Positions 13,630 to 23,209 of a stretch of 64,000 nt of DNA are shown piece by piece. The DNA comes from Jacaranda mimosifolia. Lineage: Eukaryota > Streptophyta > Magnoliopsida > Lamiales > Bignoniaceae. The notes beneath the pieces are model-generated. The model had not been told where the DNA came from, ran no database searches, and saw only the letters and a list, made by a program, of their open reading frames with translations. A program made the translations under genes and the position numbers. Position 1 is the stretch's first letter. Every line of letters begins with the position of its first letter. The stretch lies in NCBI GenBank assembly GCA_018894105.1, contig CM032128.1, forward strand, positions 33,751,299 to 33,815,298, read 5' to 3'.

Positions 13630-15404
13630 TTAATAGTTTTAGGGTATTTAATTTGATGTATATGCTAATAGAATACTGGGGTATTTGTAAGCATAATAAA
13701 AAATAAAAAAATTGTACTTGTAATAAAAAAAAGATAAAATAAAAAATCTTTCGATACTTCAAAATAAAAAGATACCATTTGATAATAAAAACAAAAAGCG
13801 GTTCTCCTTCTAAATAAATGAATATCATAACTAAATATTTTTATTTATTTCGCAATACAAAAATTCTAACACATATGTAGAGCGCACTAGAATTACTTGT
13901 ATTAATAAAACAGTAAAACACTGATTTCTTTTGATGTACTTTTATCTATTTCAATGAAATCTTAAAATTATGCGCGTAAGATGTTCTTATTTTTATATTT
14001 TAATCTTCATCACTATACAATATAACTATCATTTAAAATCCCATTGCACCACATTTACTATCATTTTATAATCTCACAATGACTGGTGAGGTTATACAAA
14101 ATTTTCATTTCTCTAAAAATTTTTCCATTTTTAAAATTTTTCGTTACATGTACGATCTATCTTATATGTACTATTTTATTATTTTCATCGTTATCAACAG
14201 ATATTCTAAACATTTATTTTATGTATATATATTCTTACTATTTATACTTCAATTATTAAATACACGCACATTAAATGTGCACATAGAGTAATACACACTC
14301 CCAACCTTTTGTACAAGTCAATGGTTTAGCCCTTCCATTGCGGCATAAAGTTATAGTGTCACTATCAAATATAAAATGCAGCCAATTAGGTGGTGTTAAG
14401 AGATAACATCTTTTAATGGATTTTGGCCTAAAAGTGTGAATGGTCGACCACCGCAATCCCAACAGTTACCCGGTTGTCTCAATCAAGATCATCATTTACC
14501 CACTAAGTATACTTACCACTTATAATTTATGTTGAGTGTATAATTGGTGGTCAATAATTAGGCAAATCCACTTATTGTAGATTTGTAGACGCAAGCGGCT
14601 TGCTGTTTATATTTTGGAGTATTTTGGCAAAATAGTTTTTGGATAGTGGGGTGGGGTTGTAAAATGTAATGGTTATTTGTTTTTATTTTCAGTGATATGT
14701 GGAGAATATTTTGAGAAAAAATTATTTATTTATTTGTGTTTTGAAAGGGGATAAGATGTCACATTAATAATTTTTTTGTTGAGTTAGTAGGATAAAATTA
14801 ATATTAATAAAATTATTTATGTACGTGTATATATAAATTGGGTTGAGAGGACTAAAAATAAAAGGGCTAGATATTGGAGAATGGATAGGAAATGAATTGG
14901 AAAAGTATTGTAGGCCTTTTTGGGTGTAGGATAGGAAAATGTGTTTAGTTTATTTATATTTTGAGAATTGAAAAACCAATTAGGAGCTGGCAAACAAACA
15001 AGGCCAAGAATTCTGTAATTTTATCCTTCTCTCTTTTTTTGGGTCTACATTTAATTTGATCAGACTAGTATAATTTTTCTTATTGTTGTACTCTTGTGTT
15101 ATAACTCCTCTACAAGTTTGAACCAAATATTGATGTATTAAATATCAACATCAATGTATATTTTTGAAAATATAAATTTTATAAGAATATCAGTAAAAAT
15201 TCTGAGTGTATTCGAAATTTTGAGTACAATTTGGAAAAAGAAAATTATGAAGATGTATGGAAATTCATTTTTGGATGAAATTTTTAATATTTTTAGTTGA
15301 TGTAATTATACATGTATTAAACTAGAATACAAATATTTATATTGGCAAATTGCATAGTGAGTTTTATTAATTAATATGGTAATGAGTCTATTGCAAGCAA
15401 TTTA

Positions 15405-15445
<41 letters not shown>

Positions 15446-15548
15446 AACATCGCAAGACTTCATCAAAAGAAAGCACATATAATATTGATGATGGAAATCA
15501 CTATCGGATGATATTTTCTTTTATTTTTATTTTCATATTGTGAATACA
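12835..15548. other. Promoter of the RNA-binding gene and AT-rich intergenic DNA
   Basis: Bases just upstream of 12834 hold a CT/GA-rich leader (near 12860). The rest, from about 13400, is very AT-rich with a CTAT/TA microsatellite near 13596-13632. No gene is recognisable. Confidence 0.5.
15411..15443. repeat. GA dinucleotide microsatellite
   Basis: An uninterrupted run of about 16 GA units lies about 115 bp left of the large MULE. Confidence 0.95.
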
Positions 15549-15557
15549 AATAATTAA

Positions 15558-15670
15558 CGGTTAATTAGAAAAAAATCCCTAATCCTACTTTCATTTTAGT
15601 GATCAGTCCCCATTTGAATTTTTACACACTAAACTCCCTACTTTTTCACAAAACTTAGAAATCACTCCCC
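15558..15670. repeat. Left terminal inverted repeat of the MULE
   Basis: It pairs, in inverted orientation, with about 22065-22177. The blocks ATCAGTCCCCA and ATCACTCCCCA are exactly shared and equally spaced. Confidence 0.85.
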
Positions 15671-16209
15671 ATATCTTTTAGAAAGACACATATATCCTTG
15701 TAGTTAGAGAAAACAACAAAAATACCTGAGAAATGCATTTTTCTCTTCAAGAAGAATGCTTTCATTTTATTTTTTTCCTGAAATCGACGACTTCTCCAAG
15801 CGGCCAAACAAAAGGGCGCGAAATTGTTCCTTTGCCATTGATGCGAGGGGGAAAAAAAAAAAAAGACACCAAAATTTCTGCCATTTTTTCTGTGACAATG
15901 GAAGGAGAAACAATGGCAACAAGAAGCGAAATACAAAAAGAAGTAATAAAAAGAAACAAATGTATGTTTTCTGCATTTACAGTTTTAAATGTCTGTGATT
16001 TTTCAGTGTTATACTTATTTCTTGTCTATTTTCTCATGTTTAGGGTTTTTATTTCCTATTTAGTTGTTAAACACTTGAACCCAATTGATATATATAATTT
16101 TATTTGTGAGATGGGAAGTTTTTGATTTGTACTTGAAAGGCATGAATGTTGTACTTCACTTTTTTGAGGTTTATACTTCTTTTTATCTAAAATTTTATGG
16201 TGAAATTAT

Positions 16210-17870
16210 CTGAAAGTGGTAGTATATTATTTGTGGTACAAAACATCCAAGCTTGCAGTACACATTAAGCAAAAGTGTAGTATATAATCAGTATAACTGT
16301 AGTATATTTTAGAAGCAAATGTAGTATAAATATTCAAACTTGCAGTACACATTAAGCAAAAGTGTAGTAAATAATCTGTGTAACTGCAGTACATTTTAAA
16401 AGCATTTTTAGTACAAAATATTCAAAGCTGCAGATTAAATGAAATTATAGTATATAATTTGTATGCATGCAGTACATTTTAGAAGCATCTATAGTACAAA
16501 AGTATTCAAGCATGCAGTATATATTAACTGAAAATGTAGTATATAATTTGTGTATCTGTAGTACATTTTAGAAGCAACTGTTGTATAAAATATTTAAGCA
16601 TGTAGTATACATTAAATGAAAGTATAGTATATAATCTGTGTAAAGAGGAGCTAAATTCATCCGGTGCAAAAAGAGATCAGAGTTGAGTTGGGGCACCGCA
16701 TACACTTCGAGTCCTTATGTATGTGTTGACGAGGACGTCAACGGATCGAGTGGGGGAGAATGTCATGGGTCGCTCATTGGAGAAGAATGGCAACCTTGAC
16801 TTCAAGGGGCATTAAGAGCGACAAGGCGTTGTCGGCTCACTCATTAAGGCGAAAAAAGCCTATGAGCAGAGACTCTTACGAGGTTCGGTTTGAAAAAATG
16901 TTTCAATGGCATATTCCTTAAGTTATGAGGATGCTTCCCACCAAGTTTGAAGTCATTCCGTGTTCGTTTGGACATCGAACATTGAGGACGACCTGGAGCG
17001 GTCTTACTGCACGCAGGTAGTGCAAAGATGCATTGAGCAGAGTGTCTTGGAAAAGGAATTTTGTGAAACTGTTTCAGTGGGGTGTTCCTTGAGGTGTTGG
17101 CAACGTTCCCACCAAGTTTCACCAGTAGACGATTCCGTTTGGATAGGAAACGACGAAGATCTTTAGAATGCTGTAATTCCAACTTATTGCGAGGGCAATT
17201 ACTGTTCCATGGAGAATCGAACGAGGCTGGAACTTTGTGGAGTTAATGTATAAGCCGAGAGCTATCCAACGGTTCAAGAGGCAAGTGATTTGGACGCCGG
17301 GAGAGGAAGTTGCAAAAATATAGTACAAAACATTCAAACCTATAGATTAAATGAAATTATAGTATATAATCTGTGTATATGCAGTATATTTTATAAGCAT
17401 ATGTAGTACAAAAATATTCAAGTGTGCAGTATACATTACTGAAAATATAGTATATAATATGTGTATCTATAGTACAGTTTAGAAGCAACTGTAGTACAAA
17501 ATATTTAAGCTTGCAGTATACATTAAATGAAAGTATAGTATATAATCTGTGTAACTGCAGTACATTTTAGAAACAAATATAGTATAAACATTTATGCTTG
17601 CAGTACACATCAGGCAAAAGTGTAGCATATAATCTATGTAACTGCAGTACATTTTAGAAGCATATGTAGTACAAAACATTCAAGTCTGTAGATTAAATTA
17701 AATTATAATTTAATATTTGTATATATACAGTACATTTTAGAAGCATCTGTAGTACAAAAACATTCAGGCATGTAGTATTCATTAACTGAAAATATAGTAT
17801 ATAACCTGTGTATCTATAGTATATTTTAGAAGCAATTGTAGTACAAAATATTTAAGCCTGTAGGGTTTGA
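16210..17870. repeat. Tandem array 1 of the MULE (about 87-bp unit = four 22-mers), split by an insert
   Basis: Five units lie left of the insert (TAGTATATAA-type starts near 16277, 16364, 16448, 16536 and 16624). About six lie right of it (17360, 17448, 17537, 17624 and onwards). Each 87-88-bp unit consists of four subunits of 22 bp, each opening with (C/T)AGTA(C/T)A. The array is interrupted at about 16644-17315. Confidence 0.85.
16644..17315. mobile_element. Foreign insert in array 1, probably an LTR-retrotransposon 3' end fragment
   Basis: This segment lacks the AGTAYA motif and is clearly GC-richer than its surroundings. It holds a purine-rich tract, GTGGGGGAGAATG, followed directly by TGTCATGGG, which resembles a polypurine tract and the start of a 3' LTR. 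Two imperfect copies of a roughly 115-bp motif lie inside (about 16860-16975 and 17036-17150), each beginning GAGCAGAG and containing CCCACCAAGTTT. No target duplication is visible, and part of an array unit is missing at the junction. Confidence 0.45.
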
Positions 17871-17984
17871 ATCATACTTTGTATGTACATACATATGTAA
17901 ATTGAAGCATACTTTGTTTATAATATTATTTTGTATGTAAGTATAATTTTTCATCAAGTATTTATAATATTTTGATTTCAATTC

Positions 17985-18880
17985 CATATGAGGGAAATGA
18001 AATACAAATGTATAACGAACAAAATATAAATGGTGTTATGTTGAAGTACACTTCAATTCAATTGAAATCGAACAGTGAATTTGAGTACAATATGATGGAA
18101 ATGAAGTACAAATATAGAAAAAATAAAGTATAAATGGTGTTATGTTGAAATACACTTCAATTAAATTGAAATTAGGTAGTGAATTTAAGTACAATATGAT
18201 GAAAATGAAGTATAAATATAGAACAAATAAAGTATAAATGGTATTATATTGAAATACAGTTCAATTAAATTGAAATCGAGCAGTGAATTTGAGTGCAATA
18301 TGAGGAAAATGAAGTACAAACGTAGAACAAATAAAGTATAAATATTGTTATGTTGAAGTATAGTTCAATTAAATTGAAATCGGATAGTGAATTTGAGTAT
18401 AATATGATGGAAATGAAGTACAAACGTAGAACAAACAAAGTATAAATGGTATTATGTTGAAGTACACTTCAATTAAATTGAAGTTGGACAGTGAATTTGA
18501 GTACAATATGATGTAAATGAAGTACAAACGTAGAACAAACAAAATATAAATGGTGTTATGTTGAAGTACACTTCAACTAAATTGAAATCGAACAGTGAAT
18601 TTGAGTACAATATAATATAAATGAAGTACATATATGGAACAAACAAAGTATAAATGGTATTATGTTAAAGTACACTTCAATTCAATTGAAATCGGATAGT
18701 GAATTTGAGTACAATATGATGAAAATGTAGTACAAGTGTAGAATAAACAAAGTATAAATGGTGTTATGTTGAAGTACACTTCAATTCAATTGAAATCGGA
18801 TAGTGAATTTGAGTATAATATGATGAAAATGTAGTACAAACGTAGAACAAATAAAGTATAAATGGTGTTATGTTGAGGTA
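17985..18880. repeat. Tandem array 2 of the MULE (about 104-bp unit, about 9 copies)
   Basis: Copies start with GGAAATGAAGTACAAA-like sequence near 17994, 18097, 18201, 18305, 18409 and onwards. Each contains AAGTATAAATGGT, AAGTACACTTCAATT and GAGTACAATATGATG. Copies are highly similar, so the array is moderately young. Confidence 0.9.
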
Positions 18881-19239
18881 CACTTATTGTAATTGAATAA
18901 TTAGTCTCCAATAATTGTAGTGATAGTCAAGTACAATATTTTGAGATTATCGGATCAGATGAAGTACGTATTTGTACGGGTTATAGGGTGGATATTATTG
19001 TCAAATGCTCATTTGTTTATATATTTGAAAGCATAAGTATTCTTTACATTACTGCGATTGATAACATTCATTCGTTGAATATTAGTGGTTAACACTTTAA
19101 AATTTTAATATTATTTTATTCATATAATAAATATTACACACATTTTTAGAGTTTGGTTATTAATTACTGAGACTTAAAAGCAAATCATGGAACAAATTTC
19201 AATTCAACAATATTAGTAAAAATATTAAGAAATGGAGTA

Positions 19240-19800
19240 CATAATGGCTGAAATGAAATACAAATATCGTGAAATCAAGTATAAATATTTCAGATTGAGG
19301 TACGAAAGCGCTGATATCTTGGACAACATCCATTTGCTAACTTCCACGCTAAACAAGTACATTATTGCCAAAAAGAAGTACAAATGTCATGAAATCAAGT
19401 ACAATTCTACCAAATTGGGGTACAAAAAAATTGATATCCCGGACAACATACAAAAATGCCAATTTCACGCTAAATCAAATACATAATTACCGAAAATGAA
19501 GTACAATTGTTATGAAATCAAGTATAATTCTCCCAGATTAGGGTGCAAAATAACTGATATCTCCGACAACATACAAAAATGCCAATTTCACGCTAAATCA
19601 AATACATAATTGCCGAAATAAAGTATAATTATCATGACACCAAGTATAGTTGTCCCAGATTAGGGTACAAAATAATTGATATGTCGGACAATATACAAAA
19701 ATGCCAATTTCACCCTAAATCAAGTACATGATTACCGAAATAAAGTACAAATGTCATGAAATCAAGTATAAATCTCCTAGATTAAGGTACAAAATTTAGC
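19240..19800. repeat. Tandem array 3 of the MULE (about 122-bp unit, about 4.5 copies)
   Basis: Units start near 19252, 19375, 19498, 19619 and 19741 with AAGTACAAATGTCATG-like sequence. They share CAGATTAGGGTACAAAAT and CCAATTTCACGCTAAATC. The open frame at 19232-19486 is simply two units read through. Confidence 0.88.
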
Positions 19801-20027
19801 TAGATTATTGATTCTTTGCAGGTTCGACGATTATGCCCTATTCTACCACACCTTTTACACTTAATTACACGTTTCTCAATTTGTGATGGAATCCTTTGTG
19901 TCCTTCTATGCCCAGGTTGAGATCGGCAATCAGGTGCATTAATGACGCCATCATCATCTAGAGGGAGCATATGCATATCATACGTAGGAATGGTGTTTAT
20001 CACTGCTTGGTATGCTTGTTGATACAT
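19800..20027 (-). pseudogene. MULE transposase C-terminal remnant with CCHC zinc knuckle
   Basis: The minus-strand frame ends IKCKRCGRIGHNRRTCKES, a C-X2-C-X4-H-X4-C knuckle of the kind that closes plant MuDR/MULE transposases. A spacer rich in Pro, Asp and Arg precedes it, and before that is a YQQAYQAVINTIP-like stretch typical of the region after the SWIM domain. The DDE catalytic core and SWIM domain are absent, so it cannot encode an active enzyme. Confidence 0.7.
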
Positions 20028-20039
20028 CTCAACTCGGTA

Positions 20040-21490
20040 ATATTGATCGGTAAAGTCATATGATAAAAGTGACTTTAATTCGAGAGTACAAGTTTTGATA
20101 AAATAAAGTAAAATTTCGGAACACTTGAAGTATAGAACTTCAATGAATATAGTATAAGTTTAGATAAAATGAAGTATAATTTCAAAAAATAGAAATACAA
20201 TTTTTTATAAAGTGAAGTACAATTTCAGAACACTTGAAGTATAAAACCTTAGCAATTGCAACACAATTTTTGAATAATCCATTAGTAAAATACTTGAAAC
20301 TTAAATAATAGATTCAGATAACTGAAGTACAAGTTTGGAACACTTGAAGTATAGAACTTCAATGAATAGAGTACATGTTTAGGTAAAATGAAGTATAATT
20401 TTAAAAAATAAAAGTACAATTTTAGATAAAGTGAAGTACAATTTTAGAACACCTGAAGTATAAAACCTTAGTAATTGCGGTATAATTTTTGAATAATTCA
20501 TTAGTAGAACACTTGAAACTTAAATAATAGATTTAAATAACTAAAGTATAAGTTTAGATAAAATAAAGTACAATTTCGAAACACTTGAAGTATATAACTT
20601 CAATAAATAGAGTAAATATTTATGTAAAATGAAGTATAATTTCAGAAAATAAAAGTAAAATTTTATATAAAAAGAAGTACAATTTTAGAACACTTGAAGT
20701 ATAAATCCTTAACAATTGCAATATGATTTTGGATAATCCATTAGTAGAACACTTGAAGTATAAAACTTAAATAATAGATTCAGATAATTGAAGTACAAGT
20801 TTAAATAAAATGAAGTACAATTTCAGAACACTTGAAGTATAGAACTTCAATGAATGAGTACATGTTTAGGTAAAACAATGTATGAAATGAAGTATAATTT
20901 CAAAAAATAGAAGTACAATTTTAGATAAAGTGAAGTACAATTTCAAAACACTTGAAGTATAAAACTTTAGCAATTGCAGTACAATTTTTGGATAACCCAT
21001 TAGTAAAACACTTTAAACTTAAATAATAGATTCAAATAACTAAAGTATAAGTTTAGATAAAATGAAGTACAATTTCGAAACACTTGAAGTATAGAACTTG
21101 AATGAATAAGTACATGTTTAGATAAAATTAAGTACAAAAGAAAGTATAATTTCAGAAAATAAAAGTACAATTTCAGAACGCTTGAAGTATAAAGCCCTAG
21201 CAACTGCAGTATATTTTGGTTAATTGATAAATATAACACTTAAAGTATATAACTTCAATAAATATATTACAATTTTTGATAAAATGAAGTATAATTTCAA
21301 AAAATCAAAAGAATAATTTTATATAAAAGACGTATAGTTTCGGAACACTTCAAGTATAAACTGTTAGAAGTTGTAGTACAATTTTGGATAATCCATTAAT
21401 AGAACACTTGAAGTATAAAACTTACATAATAGAGTACAATTTCAAAACACTTCAAGTACAAAACTTTACAAACTACAGTACAGTTTAGAT
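20040..21490. repeat. Tandem array 4 of the MULE (about 220-250-bp units of 22-mers)
   Basis: CACTTGAAGTATAGAACTT recurs near 20121, 20341, 20582, 20828 and 21081. Within each unit, subunits of 21-23 bp open with GAAGTACA or GAAGTATA. These include AATTTCAGAACACTT, GTTTAGATAAAAT and ACCTTAGCAATT variants. About 10 subunits make one higher-order unit. Confidence 0.88.
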
Positions 21491-21502
21491 TATGTAGAAG
21501 TA

Positions 21503-21736
21503 TTACATTAAACCATCACTGCTCTTCTTTGCACTGCTGCTTAATTCATCCTTTCGGTTTACCAGGATGTCAACAACGTTCATCTTCAATGTCAAATGAA
21601 GTAAGACCATATTCATGACACCGTCATCATCAGTCAAACTCATGTACAATTTTTGATGTGGAGCTATGTATTGTAAACTGAAGTGTTCGGCGTTGATTTC
21701 ACTCCATTTTCTTGCGAGATTAATGTATATGTCCAT
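21503..21736 (-). pseudogene. MULE transposase N-terminal remnant
   Basis: A 77-residue frame contains LMDIYINLARKWSEINAEHF, then YIAPHQKLYMSLTDDDGV and MNVVDILV. This layout resembles the N-terminal PB1-like region found in many plant MULE transposases. It lies inside the element, on the same strand as and upstream of the zinc-knuckle remnant, with only array 4 between them. It is a leftover of a deleted transposase gene. Confidence 0.55.
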
Positions 21737-22064
21737 TAACTTGATTGAACACTCCTACTTCACTACTAGTTGACATTGTCAGAAAAATATAAGAAACTCA
21801 GAAGCAACTGAGAAAAAACTGAGAAGAAGAAGAAACCCGAAAATGCTGAAAATAAAAAGAGAAGAAGACAATGCAGCTATCGGGATGATGGTTTTTGGTT
21901 CTAACGTTATTCTCATTCCTATCGTGGAGCTTGTTGCGTTTTTTCTGTTCTTTCTGTTTTTGGTATGATAGGGTTTATTGTTTGCTTGTCCAGATGAAGA
22001 AGAAGTGAGAAAAAATTAATGAAAAATATTATACTTAAGGGCATTTTTGTCAAATCAAGTGAGT

Positions 22065-22177
22065 GGGGAGTGATATCTAAACTTTTAACAGAACTAGGGA
22101 GTTTTTTCTAACAAAAATCAAGTGGGGACTGATTACAAAAGTTGAAAGTGTGTTTGGTACTTTTAAATAAGTCTCCC
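22065..22177. repeat. Right terminal inverted repeat of the MULE
   Basis: Its reverse complement begins GGGAGACTTATTT and then aligns without gaps to the left repeat. The copy of AATAATTAA begins immediately outside. Confidence 0.85.
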
Positions 22178-22186
22178 AATAATTAA

Positions 22187-23209
22187 TTAGATATTGACAG
22201 TATCTATTTTTTTTTTACATTGATAAAAAGGATATTATTGCAAATCAAAGATAATTACATCAGATAAGTATGCAGGAATGTGATTTTCTCATATAACAGG
22301 TTCAGACAAGAAAACAGAGACTATAATAAAACAGTGAACTGCCTGACTCGCTAAACGACAAATATTGACAATACTTAATAATTATTGTTAAATGTTAATA
22401 GTATTTTTGATAATTTTAAATGACAATGACCCACTTGTAGCATTGTACCTCGGACTCTGCAAATACTGATTACCAACATATTAAGATAGATAGTAAAATA
22501 ATTAAATACAATAAACAACCATATAAAGAAACTCAAAATAAATTTAAAAAAATTAATATTCATATTTTTTATTTATACAAAATTTGTTAAATTCAAAACT
22601 TTTAACCTCATATTTTATGTACGAAATTAATGCTACTAGGGCAAATGACCAGTAGACAATTATGTAAATAGACACACTTCCAACAATCATACTTGAAAAA
22701 CTAGAAACATAATTGTAGAATTTCAACATCAACATTTACCTACTTAAACATGTGGCGTGTTGCTCAAGGGAGGGTAAAATAGGACTGGAAAAACAAGAAA
22801 AAATGGGGTGTGAAGACCAAGGGCATAGTAGTATATAGTTATAGAAAAGAAGGGTAAATGCTAAAAATGCCAGACTGTCCCACCAAGGCTACCAGTCTGG
22901 ATGCCATCATATTTTTTGCTACTTGCACAATCCAGAAACAAGAACACCCATATTCCTGGGACAAGTCATTATCACTATTGTTACAAACAACATGCCTAAA
23001 ATGCCCCCATAATGGAACCAAAAAAGAGGCAGCAATCAAGGAGGCATTTATTTGTTATATGTAAAACAAATGACTTATTCTGAAGACAGGTGATATATAC
23101 CTGTAAAGTGGATGAGAATGGATTTCTTGTCACCAAGAAAATTGATAATATCTGGAAAATAGCTATCCTATGTTTCAATTCCTGAATTGGGTTTCCAATG
23201 TCCATGGCC
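22187..23209. other. Intergenic DNA and 3' UTR of the carrier gene
   Basis: The left part is AT-rich and featureless. The right part, about 22750-23209, is less AT-rich and probably includes the 3' UTR of the carrier gene. No other gene is seen. Confidence 0.5.

Larger units (their letters stand above)
15558..22177. mobile_element. Decayed Mutator-like element (MULE), 6620 bp, with 9-bp TSD
   Basis: The 9-mer AATAATTAA flanks the element at 15549-15557 and 22178-22186. Read inward from these exact points, the two ends align without gaps for over 100 bp as terminal inverted repeats. Shared blocks include ACTTTCA, ATCAGTCCCCA, AACTCCCTA and ATCACTCCCCA; identity is roughly two thirds. Long terminal inverted repeats with a 9-bp duplication are the mark of Mutator-like transposons. 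Only two transposase remnants survive, both on the minus strand: an N-terminal piece (21503-21736) and a C-terminal zinc knuckle (19800-20027). The remaining interior is tandem repeat arrays plus one foreign insert. The element cannot move by itself. Confidence 0.88.

Noticed and set aside
14914..15003. Very short foldback with GGCCTTTTTGGG and CAAACAAGGCC ends
   Set aside because: It could be a roughly 90-bp MITE relic, but the ends match over too few bases and no duplication is visible.
15733..16125. 130-codon open frame at the left of the MULE
   Set aside because: It overlaps open frames on both strands in low-complexity A/T-rich DNA and matches no family. It starts just inside the terminal repeat and is more likely chance.
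19232..19486. 84-codon frame rich in Tyr and Lys
   Set aside because: It is two array-3 units read through in one frame. Stops appear in the other units, so it is not maintained as protein.
16210..21490. Repeat arrays considered as a CRISPR array or satellite centromere
   Set aside because: Plant nuclear context, degenerate adjoining units, no conserved-repeat/unique-spacer pattern of the CRISPR kind, and the arrays are confined within one transposon.
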